DNA of 33,283 nt from Acetobacteraceae bacterium (GCA_027451405.1 DAIDJM010000040.1:1-33283); one strand, 5' to 3'. Counted from the stretch's first letter, positions 7,633 through 19,453 are shown. The notes: generated from the letters alone by a model not told the origin. Translations and numbers: made by a program.

Positions 7633-8883
7633 CTACACCCGGCTGACGCGATAGCTCCGCGCCAGCGCCGCCTCGATTTCCGCGGCATGGTCCGGGTCGC
7701 GCGCCTCGACCATGACCTCCAGCTCGGCGCTCTGCACGCTCGGCGACGCAAACAGTCGCTGGTGGTTCACTTCGATGATGTTGCCGCCGGAGCCGCCGAT
7801 TTTGGCGGCGATGTCGGCGAGGACGCCGGGGCGGTCGGGGATTTCCATGCGCAGCCGCAGCAGGCGGCCGTCGCGCAGCAGCGCGCGGAGCAGGACGTTG
7901 GCGAAGATCCGCACGTCGATGTTGCCGCCGCAGACGACGAGGCCCACGCGTTTGCCGGCGAAGCGGTCGCGATGGGCGAGGAGGCCGGCCAGCGCCGCGG
8001 CGCCGGCGCCCTCGGTGACGAGCTTCGCACCTTCGGCCATCAGCGCGATGGCGCGTTCCACCATGGCCTCGGGCGCCACGATGATGTCGGAGACCAGCGC
8101 CTCGATGACGCGCCCGGTGAGCACGCCGACATCGCGCACCGCGATGCCCTCGGCGATGGTGGCTCCGCCAAGCGACGCGGCGACCGCGCCCCGGCGCTGG
8201 GCGAGCGCCGAATAGGGCGCCACCTGCACGCCGACGATCTCGGTGCCTGGGCTGAGCGTCGCGGCGGCGACCGCGCAGCCGGAGATCAGGCCGCCGCCGC
8301 CGATCGGCACGATCAGCGCATCGAGCGGCGGGCCGTCCTCGAACATTTCGAGCGCCAGCGTGCCCTGGCCGGCCATGACGGCCGGGTCGTCGTAGGGGTG
8401 GACGAACACCGCGCCGTCGCGCTCGGCGAGCCAGACCGCGTGGGCGGCGGCGGCTTCCACGGTCTCGCCATGCAGCACCACGTCGGCGCCCCAGGCGGCG
8501 GTGCCGCTGATTTTGGCGAGCGGCGTGTAGGTCGGCATCACGATCGTGGAGCGGATACCGAGCAGGCTCGCGTGGCGGGCCACGCCCTGCGCATGGTTGC
8601 CGGCCGACATGGCGATGACGCCGCGGCTGCGCTCGGCCGGGTCGAGCAGGGCGAGCCGGTTGGCGGCGCCGCGCTCCTTGAAGCTGCCGACCGCCTGGAG
8701 ATTGTCGAGCTTGAGGACGATTTCGGCGCCGGTGATCCGTGAGAGGATCGGGCTCGGCACGGTGGGCGTGCGGGCGACGCGGCCGGCGATGCGGGACGCG
8801 GCCTGCTCGATATCGGCGAAGCCGATCGGCAGGTCGCGCGGCGCGGCGCCGGCGTGAGCCGGCGCGGAGGGAGCCGCGGACAC
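7633..8883 (-). CDS. ilvA: Threonine ammonia-lyase (threonine dehydratase) with C-terminal ACT domain
   Basis: This PLP enzyme deaminates threonine to 2-oxobutanoate, feeding isoleucine synthesis or threonine catabolism. The PLP lysine is Lys69 in GSFKERGA; SAGNHAQG and the phosphate-binding loop VPIGGGGLISG follow. The last about 80 residues (RLRMEIPDRPGVLADIAAKI onward) form a single ACT domain, so this is the short 416-residue type rather than the two-ACT biosynthetic E. coli IlvA. The start is GTG at 8883, four bases after the greA stop, so it is the distal gene of a greA-ilvA unit. The biosynthetic versus catabolic role is not decided by sequence. Confidence 0.92.
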   Translation of the reverse strand: MSAAPSAPAHAGAAPRDLPIGFADIEQAASRIAGRVARTPTVPSPILSRITGAEIVLKLDNLQAVGSFKERGAANRLALLDPAERSRGVIAMSAGNHAQGVARHASLLGIRSTIVMPTYTPLAKISGTAAWGADVVLHGETVEAAAAHAVWLAERDGAVFVHPYDDPAVMAGQGTLALEMFEDGPPLDALIVPIGGGGLISGCAVAAATLSPGTEIVGVQVAPYSALAQRRGAVAASLGGATIAEGIAVRDVGVLTGRVIEALVSDIIVAPEAMVERAIALMAEGAKLVTEGAGAAALAGLLAHRDRFAGKRVGLVVCGGNIDVRIFANVLLRALLRDGRLLRLRMEIPDRPGVLADIAAKIGGSGGNIIEVNHQRLFASPSVQSAELEVMVEARDPDHAAEIEAALARSYRVSRV

Positions 8884-8887
8884 GGGC

Positions 8888-9361
8888 TCAGCCGTAGCGG
8901 ATGCCGAGGATTTCGTAGGAACGGTCGCCGCCCGGGGCCGGCACCGAGACGGTGTCGCCCTTCTTCTTGCCGATCAGCGATTTGGCGAGCGGCGACGAAA
9001 TCGAGAGCTTGGCCGCCTTGATGTCGGCCTCGTGCACGCCGACGATCTGGTAGCTCGCCTCCTGCTCGGTTTCCTCGTCGAGCAGGTCGACATGGGCGCC
9101 GAACTTGATGGTGTCGCCCGAGAGCTGCGACGGGTCGATCACCTCGACGGCGCCGATCACCTCCTCGAGCTCGGCGATGCGCCCCTCGATGAAGGATTGG
9201 CGCTCGCGCGCCGCGTGATATTCGGCGTTCTCGGAAAGGTCGCCGTGGCTGCGCGCTTCGGCGATCGCCGCAATGATCGCCGGCCGCTCGACGCTCTTCA
9301 ACTGGCGCAGCTCCTCTTCCAGGCGCTGCACGCCGGAAGCGGTCATCGGGAATTTCTGCAA
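8888..9361 (-). CDS. greA: Transcription elongation factor GreA
   Basis: GreA enters the RNA polymerase secondary channel and stimulates cleavage of backtracked RNA. The 157-residue protein has the N-terminal coiled coil with GDLSENAEY, whose acidic tip residues are Asp41 and Glu44 by the TTG numbering, the same numbers as in E. coli GreA. The C-terminal globular domain contains [20 protein letters not shown] 9361 was chosen over ATG 9346 because MQKFPMT is the family N-terminus and a good GAAGGA ribosome-binding site lies eight bases upstream. It follows carB on the same strand after 151 bases. Confidence 0.95.
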   Translation of the reverse strand: MQKFPMTASGVQRLEEELRQLKSVERPAIIAAIAEARSHGDLSENAEYHAARERQSFIEGRIAELEEVIGAVEVIDPSQLSGDTIKFGAHVDLLDEETEQEASYQIVGVHEADIKAAKLSISSPLAKSLIGKKKGDTVSVPAPGGDRSYEILGIRYG

Positions 9362-9369
9362 CAGCGCAA

Positions 9370-9375
9370 TCCTTC
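9370..9375 (-). promoter_or_regulatory. Ribosome-binding site GAAGGA deciding the greA TTG start
   Basis: On the minus strand GAAGGA sits eight bases before TTG 9361. The alternative ATG 9346 would be 23 bases away from it. It therefore supports initiation at TTG. Confidence 0.6.
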
Positions 9376-9385
9376 GGCTTTCGTT

Positions 9386-9406
9386 CCGGCGGCGTCACGC
9401 CGCCGG
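9386..9406. other. Perfect hairpin in the carB-greA gap
   Basis: CCGGCGGCGT-C-ACGCCGCCGG is a 10-bp inverted repeat around one base. No T-run follows on the minus strand, so it is not a classical intrinsic terminator. It lies in the greA leader. The rest of the 151-base gap shows nothing recognisable. Confidence 0.5.
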
Positions 9407-9512
9407 GTCTTGGGGTCAACGGCGAAGCGCCGCCTCGTCCCGGGCGGGGGGCGAAGCGGCGCGAAGAGCGGGCCAGAAGCGGTTGCGGGCAGGGCCGCTT
9501 CCGGCGGGCCCC

Positions 9513-12755
<3,243 letters not shown>

Positions 12756-12776
12756 GGGTTGTGCTTGTTTCTCCGT

Positions 12777-12837
12777 GCCTCCGGCGGGCAGAGGCTCTGC
12801 CTCTGCACTCCGCTGGGGCCGGAAGGCCCCAGACCCC
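12777..12837 (+). repeat. GC-rich mosaic repeat, copy 3, between carB and higB
   Basis: Terminal module GCCTCCGGCGG (12777-12787), hairpin GCAGAGGC-TCT-GCCTCTGC (12788-12806) and core hairpin CTGGGGCC-GGAA-GGCCCCAG (12813-12832) ending ACCCC. It lies 21 bases before the carB start codon, so it would be in or next to the carB promoter/leader. This is the only copy at a divergent junction. Confidence 0.85.
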
Positions 12838-12851
12838 GTTCACGAAAAGGG

Positions 12852-12893
12852 TTGAAGGCGGCGCCGTTCGGCAGTATGTACGTTGGACGTACA
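12852..12893 (+). promoter_or_regulatory. higBA promoter with autoregulatory-type operator
   Basis: A -35-like TTGAAG (12852-12857) and a -10-like TATGTA (12875-12880) are separated by exactly 17 bases. A perfect inverted repeat TGTACGT-TGG-ACGTACA (12877-12893) overlaps the -10. This is the arrangement expected for repression by the HigA antitoxin or HigBA complex. Function is inferred from position and symmetry. Confidence 0.65.
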
Positions 12894-12909
12894 GGCTTCG
12901 GGTCCGGTT

Positions 12910-13194
12910 TTGATCGTCAGCTTTCGGGACCAGCGTCTTCGGGAGTTCCTCGACGGGCAGTTCGTCCGACAATACGAGCCGATGCGGCGCCAAATCGAAA
13001 AGCGGTGCGCCATTCTGGAGGCAGCCGAAACGCTCGACGATCTGCGCGCTCTGCCGTCGAACCGGCTTGAAGTTTTGCGTGGCGACCGGGAGGGTCAGTG
13101 GAGCGTTCGAGTCAATTTGCAATGGCGCCTTTGTTTCGAATGGCGGGAGGGCGCATCCGGACCCGAGAACGTTGAGTTGGTTGATTCCCACTGA
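12910..13194 (+). CDS. higB: HigB-type (RelE superfamily) toxin
   Basis: This is a ribosome-dependent mRNA interferase of the RelE/HigB family. The sequence matches the host-inhibition family in pattern: IVSFRDQRLREF at the start, then TLDDLRALPSNRLEVLRGDR and GQWSVRVNLQWRLCFEW, ending with the VELVDSH motif. TTG 12910 (94 residues, starting M-I-V-S-F-R-D) was chosen because it matches the usual N-terminus. An earlier in-frame TTG at 12883 falls inside the operator and so is unlikely. Toxin precedes antitoxin, the order typical of HigBA. The pair lies between carB and carA on the opposite strand. Confidence 0.85.
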   Translation: MIVSFRDQRLREFLDGQFVRQYEPMRRQIEKRCAILEAAETLDDLRALPSNRLEVLRGDREGQWSVRVNLQWRLCFEWREGASGPENVELVDSH

Positions 13195-13204
13195 GGAATA
13201 AGCA

Positions 13205-13489
13205 GTGCCCCGAACGGCGATCCATCCAGGAGAGATATTGGCCGATGAGCTGGAGGCGCTTGAGATCACGCCGACGGAGCTCGCGCGCGCGCTCGGTGTA
13301 CCGCACAACCGGATCACGCAGATCGTGCGTGGGCAAAGGGCGATCACGGGCGACACGGCGCTCAGGTTAGGCCATTGGTTCGGCACGAGTCCGAACTTCT
13401 GGATGAACCTTCAGAGCGCCTACGAAATTGCGATGGCCACCGCCGCTCACGGACAGGAAGTCGCGAAGCTGCCACGCCTCCGCAGCTGA
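13205..13489 (+). CDS. higA: HigA-type antitoxin, XRE-family HTH protein
   Basis: This antitoxin (94 residues) has an XRE helix-turn-helix: HPGEILADELEALEITPTEL then ARALGVPHNRITQIVRGQRA (residues about 7-46). The HigA/VapI-type ending RLGHWFGTSPNFWMNLQSAY follows. GTG 13205 is preceded by GAGGAA, a good ribosome-binding site, and lies ten bases after the higB stop. It should neutralise HigB and repress the promoter upstream. An AT-rich palindrome follows 38 bases after the stop. Confidence 0.9.
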   Translation: MPRTAIHPGEILADELEALEITPTELARALGVPHNRITQIVRGQRAITGDTALRLGHWFGTSPNFWMNLQSAYEIAMATAAHGQEVAKLPRLRS

Positions 13490-13527
13490 TCGCATTGGAA
13501 GATCGCGGCAAAAGCACCAAACAGACA

Positions 13528-13560
13528 AAAGTTTTTTGGTTCTTTTTTTCAAAAAAGAAC
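13528..13560. terminator. AT-rich palindrome at the convergent higA/carA junction (right half of the repeat at 2671-2790)
   Basis: AAAAGTTTTTTGGTTC leads into a GTTCTTTTTT/AAAAAAGAAC palindrome at 13539-13560. It matches the right part of the element at 2755-2790 almost base for base. Both higA and carA are transcribed toward it, and the T-rich/A-rich arms could stop transcription from either side. Terminator activity is inferred. Confidence 0.6.
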
Positions 13561-13567
13561 ATCTTCC

Positions 13568-14908
13568 TTACGCTTCCATCATGGCGACAAAGCGCTGGAA
13601 CAGATGCGATGCATCGCCCGGCCCGGGGCTCGCCTCCGGATGGTACTGCACGGAAAAAGCCCGCTTGGCTGCGCAAGCGATCCCTTCATTGCTGCCGTCG
13701 AACAGGCTTTCGTGGGTGATTTCCACGCCTTGCGGCAGCGTCGAGGCATCCACGGCGAATCCGTGATTTTGGCTGGTGATTTCGACGCGGCCTGTCGTCA
13801 GATCCTTCACCGGCTGGTTGGCGCCGCGGTGGCCGCGGGCGAGTTTGTAGGTGTGCCCGCCGAGGGCGAGGGCGAGCAGTTGGTGGCCGAGGCAGATGCC
13901 GAAGATGGGGATGCCGGCGTCGAGGAGGCTGCGGATGGTGGGGACGGCGTAGGTGCCGGTGGCGGCGGGGTCGCCGGGGCCGTTGGAGAGGAAGATGCCG
14001 TCGGGTTTGTGGCGGATTATGTCTTCGGCTGTGCTGGTGGCGGGGACGACGGTGACGCGGCAGCCGGCGTGGGCGAGGTGGCGGAGGATGTTGCGTTTGG
14101 CGCCGTAATCGACGGCGACGACGTGGTGGCGCGGGGTCGCGAGTTTGCCGTGGCCGGAGGGCCATTGCCAGATCGTTTCGGTCCATTCATAGGTTTGCGT
14201 GGCTGAGACGGTGCGGGCGAGGTCCATGCCTTCGAGGCCGGGCCAGGCGGCGGCGCGGGCAGCGAGTTCTGTGAGGTCGAAGCGGCCGGATTCGGGGTAG
14301 GCGAGGATGGCGGTGGGCGGGCCGCCATCGCGGATGCGCTGGGTCAGCGCGCGGGTGTCGAGGCCGGCGATGCCGGGGAGGTTTTGGCGGCGGAGCCAGG
14401 CATCGAGCGGAGCGGTGGCGCGCCAGTTGGAGGGGGCGGTGATGTCGGATTTGATGACGAGGCCGCGCGCGGCGATGGTGGCGGCTTCGAGATCGTCCGG
14501 GTTGGTGCCGGTGTTGCCGATATGGGGAAAAGTGAAGGTGATGATCTGCCCGGCATAAGACGGATCAGTGAGGGTTTCCTGATAGCCGGTCATGCCGGTG
14601 TTGAAACAGAGTTCCGCGGGTTCGGCGCCGGCCTCCGGCGTGTGGGCGCCGAAGCCTGTGCCCCAGAAGGTGCTGCCGTCAGCGAGGATGAGGGCGGCGG
14701 TGGCGCCGGGGGGTGGGGCGGCGGAGGGGGTGGGTTCGGATTGCAGCTCGGCCAGCGTGAGGCCGGTGGCGCGCATGATGGCGGGCCAGTGGCGGGCGGG
14801 GATGGCGCGGGATTGGCGCCATTTGCGGACGGCTTCGGTGCCGACGCCAGTGAGGCGGGCGGCGGCGTCGGGGCCGCCGAGCCGATCGAGGATCGCGTCG
14901 AGCTCCAT
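13568..14908 (-). CDS. carA: Carbamoyl-phosphate synthase small (glutaminase) subunit with N-terminal HTH-like extension
   Basis: CarA hydrolyses glutamine and channels ammonia to CarB. The class I glutamine amidotransferase domain carries the nucleophile in FGICLGHQLLALALGG (Cys about 339) and the His-Glu pair in QYHPEASPGPGD. The CarA N-terminal domain begins ALILADGSTFWGTGFG and contains LCFNTGMTGYQETLTDPSY. About 60 residues precede it: a helix-turn-helix-like module (ILDRLGGPDAAARLTGVGTE, then VRKWRQSRAIPARHWPAIMR) and a Pro/Ala linker. The total of 446 residues exceeds the usual 360-400. ATG 14908 was preferred; an in-frame GTG at 14941 adds 11 residues. The carB gene is not adjacent because higBA intervenes. 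Confidence 0.93.
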   Translation of the reverse strand: MELDAILDRLGGPDAAARLTGVGTEAVRKWRQSRAIPARHWPAIMRATGLTLAELQSEPTPSAAPPPGATAALILADGSTFWGTGFGAHTPEAGAEPAELCFNTGMTGYQETLTDPSYAGQIITFTFPHIGNTGTNPDDLEAATIAARGLVIKSDITAPSNWRATAPLDAWLRRQNLPGIAGLDTRALTQRIRDGGPPTAILAYPESGRFDLTELAARAAAWPGLEGMDLARTVSATQTYEWTETIWQWPSGHGKLATPRHHVVAVDYGAKRNILRHLAHAGCRVTVVPATSTAEDIIRHKPDGIFLSNGPGDPAATGTYAVPTIRSLLDAGIPIFGICLGHQLLALALGGHTYKLARGHRGANQPVKDLTTGRVEITSQNHGFAVDASTLPQGVEITHESLFDGSNEGIACAAKRAFSVQYHPEASPGPGDASHLFQRFVAMMEA

Positions 14909-15044
14909 GCGGACAGTCTGTGGGAAAGTAGTTCTCGGCACAATGCCCGCGAATGCAGGGCGGGAAATTTCTTCCCGGCTTGCGGGGTTGGTGCGGCCGC
15001 GCGGGGCGGCTTATGATTGGGGGATCACCAGCCGGTTTTTGCCC

Positions 15045-15698
15045 ATGCCTCCATCCTCGCCCCAAAGTTTGCTGGGGCTGACCACGCAGATCGTCGCCGC
15101 CCATGTCGGCCACACCAAGGTGCCTGCGAGCGAACTGCCCGCGCTGATCGAGCGCGTTCACGCGGCGCTCGCCAATGCCGGGCGCGCGCCGGCGCCCGCG
15201 GAAAAGCCGGCACCCAGCGTGGCGCCGCGGAAATCAGTGTTTCCGGATTACATCATCTGTCTCGAGGACGGCCGGAAGCTGAAGACGCTGAAGCGTCATC
15301 TCCGCACCACCTACGACATGTCGCCCGAGCAATATCGGGAGAAATGGCATTTGCCGGCCGATTACCCGATGACGGCGCCGAATTACGCGGAGCGGCGCTC
15401 GACCCTGGCGAAGGCGCTGGGGCTCGGGCGGCGCGAGGCGGCGGCGCCGGCCGCGTCTCCCGCGCCGGTGGTCGCGGAGATCGAGCCCGAGGCTCCGACC
15501 CTGGACCTGCCGGAACCGGAAGTGGAGGCGCTGCGGGACGGGCCGGAACCGGACCTGGCCACCGTGTTTGCCCGCTTCCCGAAGGCTGCGCCGGAGGCGG
15601 AAGCGGCACCCGAGCCGGCGCCGGCGGCCGCGGCGACGCCGGCGCGGAAACGGCAGCCTTTCTCGAAGCAGCGCACGCGGACGATGCGGCCGGTTTGA
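15045..15698 (+). CDS. mucR: MucR/Ros-family transcriptional regulator with long C-terminal tail
   Basis: This is a DNA-binding regulator of the alphaproteobacterial MucR/Ros family. The diagnostic core runs from YIICLEDGRKLKTLKRHLRT (about residues 69-88) through DMSPEQYREKWHLPADYPM to APNYAERRS. In Ros the zinc site is Cys-x2-Cys...His-x3-4-His; here only Cys72 and His85 remain, with Asp75 at the second Cys position and Tyr90 at the last His, so the zinc site is altered as in several MucR proteins. The N-terminal part (LTTQIVAAHVGHTKVPASEL) is the typical oligomerisation region. The last about 85 residues are an Ala/Pro/Glu-rich tail ending in a basic RKRQPFSKQRTRTMRPV. It is transcribed divergently from carA. 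Confidence 0.88.
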   Translation: MPPSSPQSLLGLTTQIVAAHVGHTKVPASELPALIERVHAALANAGRAPAPAEKPAPSVAPRKSVFPDYIICLEDGRKLKTLKRHLRTTYDMSPEQYREKWHLPADYPMTAPNYAERRSTLAKALGLGRREAAAPAASPAPVVAEIEPEAPTLDLPEPEVEALRDGPEPDLATVFARFPKAAPEAEAAPEPAPAAAATPARKRQPFSKQRTRTMRPV

Positions 15699-15724
15699 AG
15701 CGGCGGGCGTATCGGTGGGGGCTT

Positions 15725-15898
15725 GCCTCCGGCGGCCCGGGCTCTGCCCCTCGCCATGGGTGCTCGGACCCATGGCGCACCCTAGGCGAGCCCGCTGGGG
15801 CCGAAAGGCCCCAGACCCCATTGTCTTAAAACGCTGCGGTAAAGCGCGCGGCTTTTTCGACCTGACCGGGGCCTTCGGGCCCATGGCCCGCCGGAGGC
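15725..15898 (+). repeat. GC-rich mosaic repeat, copy 4, long form, at the convergent mucR/kup junction
   Basis: It starts with GCCTCCGGCGGCC (15725-15737) and ends with the inverted terminal module GCCCGCCGGAGGC (15886-15898). Inside are a 10-bp hairpin CGCCATGGGT-GCTCGG-ACCCATGGCG (15752-15777), the core CTGGGGCC-GAAA-GGCCCCAG (15795-15814) and a second short GGGGCC-TTC-GGGCCC stem near 15869-15882. It fills most of the 207 bases between the two stop codons. Confidence 0.85.
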
Positions 15899-15905
15899 TC
15901 TCGCC

Positions 15906-17804
15906 TCAGATCGCGACCCGGACCCCGAGCTCGACCACGCGATCGCTCGGAATCCGGAAGAATTCCGTGGCCGGCACCGCGTTGCGCGCCATGATCAGGA
16001 ACAGCCAGGTGCGCCAGACCGAGAGTTTCGGCGCCATCGCGCGGACCAGCACCTCGCGGCCCAGGAAATAGCTCACCTGCATCGGATCGTAATCGACACC
16101 CTTGCCGCGGAGGTCCTGCAGGGCGCGCGGGATGTTGGGGCTCTCCATGAAGCCGTAGCGCAGCAGCACGCGATGGATGCCCGGCGCCAGTTCAGTCACT
16201 TCGGTGCGGCGCTCGGGGCCGGCCTCCGGCTCGTCGAGGGTCTGCACGGTCACGAACAGCACGCGCTCATGCAGCACCTTGTTGTGCTTGAGATTGTGCA
16301 ACAGCGCGCCGGGCACGTAGTCGGGCTGGCTGGTGAGGAAGACCGCCATGCCGGGCACCCGGATGGTGCGGGATTGCGGCAGGCGGGCGAGGAAGGAGGC
16401 GAGCGGCAGGCTGTCCTGGCGCCAGCGCTCGATGATGAGGTCGCGGCCGAGCTTCCAGGTGGTCATCATGGCCATCAGCGCGAGGCCGATCGCGAGCGGG
16501 ACCCAGCCGCCATCGACGATCTTGAGCGCGTTGGCGGCGAAGAAGACGCTGTCCACCGCGAGGAATGCGCCCCAGACCAGGATCGAGACCGGCCACGGCC
16601 AGCGGAACTGGCGGTGGAAGACGAACATCGCCAGGAAGCAGGTGCAGATGAAGGTGCCGGTGACGGCGATGCCGTAGGCCGAGCCGAGCGAGGCGCTGGT
16701 CCGGAACGTGAGCACCAGGGCCAGCACGCCGAGCATGAGGAAGAGGTTCACCTGCGGCAGATAGATCTGCCCCTCCTCCGTCTGGCTCGTGTGGCGCACG
16801 ACGAGGCGCGGCAGGAAGCCGAGCTGCATGCATTGCCGCGAGATCGAGAAGGCGCCCGAGATCAGCGCCTGGCTCGCGATCACGGTGGCCGCCGTCGCGA
16901 GCAGGATCATCGCGAGCCGCCAGCCGGGCGGCACCAGCAGATAGAAGGGATTCTGCGCCGCTTCCGGATGCGCGATGACGAGCGCGCCCTGGCCGAAATA
17001 ATTCAGCAGGAGCGCCGGGAACACGAAGAAGAGCCAGGCGAGCCGGATGGGGCGGGCGCCGAAATGGCCCATGTCGGCATAGAGCGCCTCGGCGCCGGTC
17101 ACGGCGAGGACCACCGCGCCGAGCACGAGGAAGGCGAGCGTGCCGTGATGCACGCAGAAGAGCACGCCGTGCTGCGGCAGGAAGGCCTGCAGCACGACCG
17201 GGTCGCGCAGCACCTCGACCGCGCCGAGCGCGCCGATCGAGCCGAACCACAGCACCATCACCGGGCCGAACAGCCGGCCGACCGCGCCCGTGCCCCGCGA
17301 CTGGACGGCGAACAGGGCGACAATGACGATCGCGGCGAGCGGCAGCACGAAATCATGCGCCTCGGGAACCGTCACCTCGATGCCCTCGATCGCGGAGAGA
17401 ACCGAGATGGCCGGGGTGATGACGCCGTCACCGAACAGGAGGCACGCGCCGCCGATGCCGATGAGCGCAATCGTGGCGCGCAGGCGGCGGCCGGTGGCAG
17501 CGCGCTGGGCGAGCGCCATCAGCGCCAGGATGCCGCCCTCGCCGCGATTGTCGGCGCGCATCACGAGCATCACGTATTTCAACGTGACGATCAGGAAGAG
17601 CGCCCAGAAGATCAGCGACAGGCAGCCGATGATCTCGCCGGTGGTCGGGGCGTGCTTGCCGAAAAAGGCGAGCACGGACTGGAAGGCATAGAGCGGGCTG
17701 GTGCCGATATCGCCATAGACGATGCCGAGCACGCCGATGAGCGCGCCGACGCTGGGCAGCCGGATTGTGCCCGTGGCGGGCGCGGTGGTTGCGGTGCTTG
17801 CCAT
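15906..17804 (-). CDS. kup: Low-affinity potassium uptake protein Kup
   Basis: Kup is an inner-membrane K+/H+ symporter. The 632 residues match the family length. The N-terminal signature is [20 protein letters not shown], followed by [16 protein letters not shown] and [17 protein letters not shown]. About twelve hydrophobic segments and a hydrophilic C-terminal cytoplasmic domain of roughly 150-180 residues ([20 protein letters not shown] onward) follow. It lies downstream of comM on the same strand, separated by 158 bases that contain an AT-rich palindrome. Confidence 0.95.
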   Translation of the reverse strand: MASTATTAPATGTIRLPSVGALIGVLGIVYGDIGTSPLYAFQSVLAFFGKHAPTTGEIIGCLSLIFWALFLIVTLKYVMLVMRADNRGEGGILALMALAQRAATGRRLRATIALIGIGGACLLFGDGVITPAISVLSAIEGIEVTVPEAHDFVLPLAAIVIVALFAVQSRGTGAVGRLFGPVMVLWFGSIGALGAVEVLRDPVVLQAFLPQHGVLFCVHHGTLAFLVLGAVVLAVTGAEALYADMGHFGARPIRLAWLFFVFPALLLNYFGQGALVIAHPEAAQNPFYLLVPPGWRLAMILLATAATVIASQALISGAFSISRQCMQLGFLPRLVVRHTSQTEEGQIYLPQVNLFLMLGVLALVLTFRTSASLGSAYGIAVTGTFICTCFLAMFVFHRQFRWPWPVSILVWGAFLAVDSVFFAANALKIVDGGWVPLAIGLALMAMMTTWKLGRDLIIERWRQDSLPLASFLARLPQSRTIRVPGMAVFLTSQPDYVPGALLHNLKHNKVLHERVLFVTVQTLDEPEAGPERRTEVTELAPGIHRVLLRYGFMESPNIPRALQDLRGKGVDYDPMQVSYFLGREVLVRAMAPKLSVWRTWLFLIMARNAVPATEFFRIPSDRVVELGVRVAI

Positions 17805-17902
17805 GCTGCGCTCGAGGGCACACGAGGGCGCCCGGGGCCCGAAGAACGCGCCGCCTTACGCCGGGGTTTGCCGGAAGGCAAGTTTGCCGGAAAGGGCGTT
17901 AA

Positions 17903-17943
17903 GGATTCTTCTTTTCCGTACGGAAAAGAAGCAAAAAGACTTT
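17903..17943. repeat. AT-rich palindromic repeat (left half of the element at 2671-2790)
   Basis: GGATTC is followed by a perfect 24-base palindrome at 17908-17931 (half-site CTTCTTTTCCGT) and then CAAAAAGACTTTT. The flanks agree with 2671-2711, but the palindrome centre differs on both arms in a compensating way. It lies between comM and kup, both transcribed leftward. Confidence 0.8.
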
Positions 17944-17962
17944 TATCCCTGGGTGCCGAGGG

Positions 17963-19453
17963 TCACGCGCGCCCGGGCACGCGCTGGCGGAAGGCGAGCG
18001 CCTCCGCCACATCCTGCCGCCGCACCGTCTCGATGCCGGCGAGGTCCGCGATCGTGCGCGCGACTCGCAGCACGCGCGTGAACCCGCGCGGGGAGAGGGC
18101 CAGCCGCTCCATCGCCCGCTCGGCGAGGGCTCTGGCTTCCTCGGCCAGCGCGATCGCGGTGCCGTCGGCTTCGGCGTTGATCCCCCGGCCGCGGGCACGC
18201 TGGGTTTCGCGGGCGGCGGCGATGCGGGGGGCGACCGTGCCGGAGGATTCGCCGGGCGGGGCGCGGGAGAGTTCGGCCGGCGAGACCGGCTGGACCTGGA
18301 CCGTGATGTCGATGCGGTCGAGCAGCGGGCCGCTGATGCGCGCCAGGTAATCCTCGCCGCAGCGCGGGGCGCGGCCACATTCCCGGTGGGCGTCGCCGAG
18401 ATGGCCGCAGCGGCAGGGATTCATGGCGGCGATCATCTGAAAGCGCGCCGGATAGGTGACGTGGGCCGCGGCGCGGCTGACCGTCGTGCGGCCGGATTCG
18501 AGCGGCTGGCGCAGCGTCTCGAGCACCGGGCGCGGGAATTCGGGCAGCTCGTCGAGGAACAGCACGCCGCGATGGGCGAGGCTCACCTCGCCTGGGCGGG
18601 CGCGGCTGCCGCCGCCGGCGAGTGCCGCCTGGCTGGCCCCGTGATGCGGCTCGCGGAAGGGCGGGCGCTTCACGAGCCGGCCGCCCTCGAGCATCCCGGC
18701 GACGCTGTGAATCATGCTGACCTCGAGCGCTTCCGCGGGCGTGAGGTCGGGGAGAAGTCCCGGGAGGCGCGCGGCGAGCATGGATTTGCCGGCGCCGGGC
18801 GGGCCGACGAGAAGCAGGTTGTGGCCGCCGGCCGCGGCGATTTCGAGCGCGCGGCGGGCGGTTTCCATGCCGCGCACGTCGGCGAGATCGGGATCGGCGC
18901 CGGCGAGCGCGAGGCCGGCGGTGTCGGGCGGGGTCAGGACCTGCGTGCCGCGGAAATGGTTGATCAGCGCGAGCAGGTCGGGGGCGGCGAGCACTTCGAG
19001 ACTGCCGGCCCAGGCCGCCTCGCCGCCCTGCGCGCCGGGGCAGATCAGGCCCAGTTCCAATCCCGCGGCGGCGATCGCGGCGGGGAGGACGCCGGTGACC
19101 GGGTTGAGACTGCCGTCGAGCGAAAGCTCGCCGATCGCCGCGTAATGCGCGAGATCCTCGACCGGCAGCACGTCCATGGCGGCCAGCACGCCGAGCGCCA
19201 TCGGCAGGTCGAAATGGCTGCCCTCCTTGAGCAGATCGGCCGGCGCCAGATTGATGAGGATGCGCTTGGGCGGCAGCGCGAGCCCCATGGCCGTGAGTGC
19301 CGCGCGGACGCGCTCGCGGGCTTCGGCGACGGCTTTGTCCGGCAGTCCCACGACGAGGAAGGCGGGCAGGCCCGCCGCGATCTGGACCTGCACCTCGACC
19401 GGCACCGCCTCGATGCCGGCGAACGCGAAACTGCGGATCCGCGCGAGGGACAT
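17963..19453 (-). CDS. comM: YifB/ComM-family Mg-chelatase-like AAA+ ATPase
   Basis: ComM is a hexameric helicase promoting branch migration during natural transformation in some bacteria; most proteobacteria carry a homologue. The N-terminal Lon-protease-like/ChlI domain contains GLPAFLVVGLPDKAVAEARE and FDLPMALGVLAAM. Walker A is GPPGAGKS (residues 217-224, Lys223), Walker B is GVLFLDELPEF, and a cysteine cluster appears in NPCRCGHLGDAHRECG. The C-terminal Mg-chelatase domain contains LSPRGFTRVLRVARTIADL. The length of 496 is normal. A small unknown gene lies 81 bases upstream on the same strand. Whether this organism is naturally competent is unknown. Confidence 0.93.
   Translation of the reverse strand: MSLARIRSFAFAGIEAVPVEVQVQIAAGLPAFLVVGLPDKAVAEARERVRAALTAMGLALPPKRILINLAPADLLKEGSHFDLPMALGVLAAMDVLPVEDLAHYAAIGELSLDGSLNPVTGVLPAAIAAAGLELGLICPGAQGGEAAWAGSLEVLAAPDLLALINHFRGTQVLTPPDTAGLALAGADPDLADVRGMETARRALEIAAAGGHNLLLVGPPGAGKSMLAARLPGLLPDLTPAEALEVSMIHSVAGMLEGGRLVKRPPFREPHHGASQAALAGGGSRARPGEVSLAHRGVLFLDELPEFPRPVLETLRQPLESGRTTVSRAAAHVTYPARFQMIAAMNPCRCGHLGDAHRECGRAPRCGEDYLARISGPLLDRIDITVQVQPVSPAELSRAPPGESSGTVAPRIAAARETQRARGRGINAEADGTAIALAEEARALAERAMERLALSPRGFTRVLRVARTIADLAGIETVRRQDVAEALAFRQRVPGRA

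Noticed and set aside
9386-9406. Intrinsic terminator after carB
   Set aside because: The hairpin is perfect but is not followed by a T-run on the minus strand.
16173-18350. A 725-codon open frame on the plus strand opposite kup and comM
   Set aside because: Composition dominated by Arg, Glu, Ala and Gly with no domain; kup and comM are unambiguous on the other strand.
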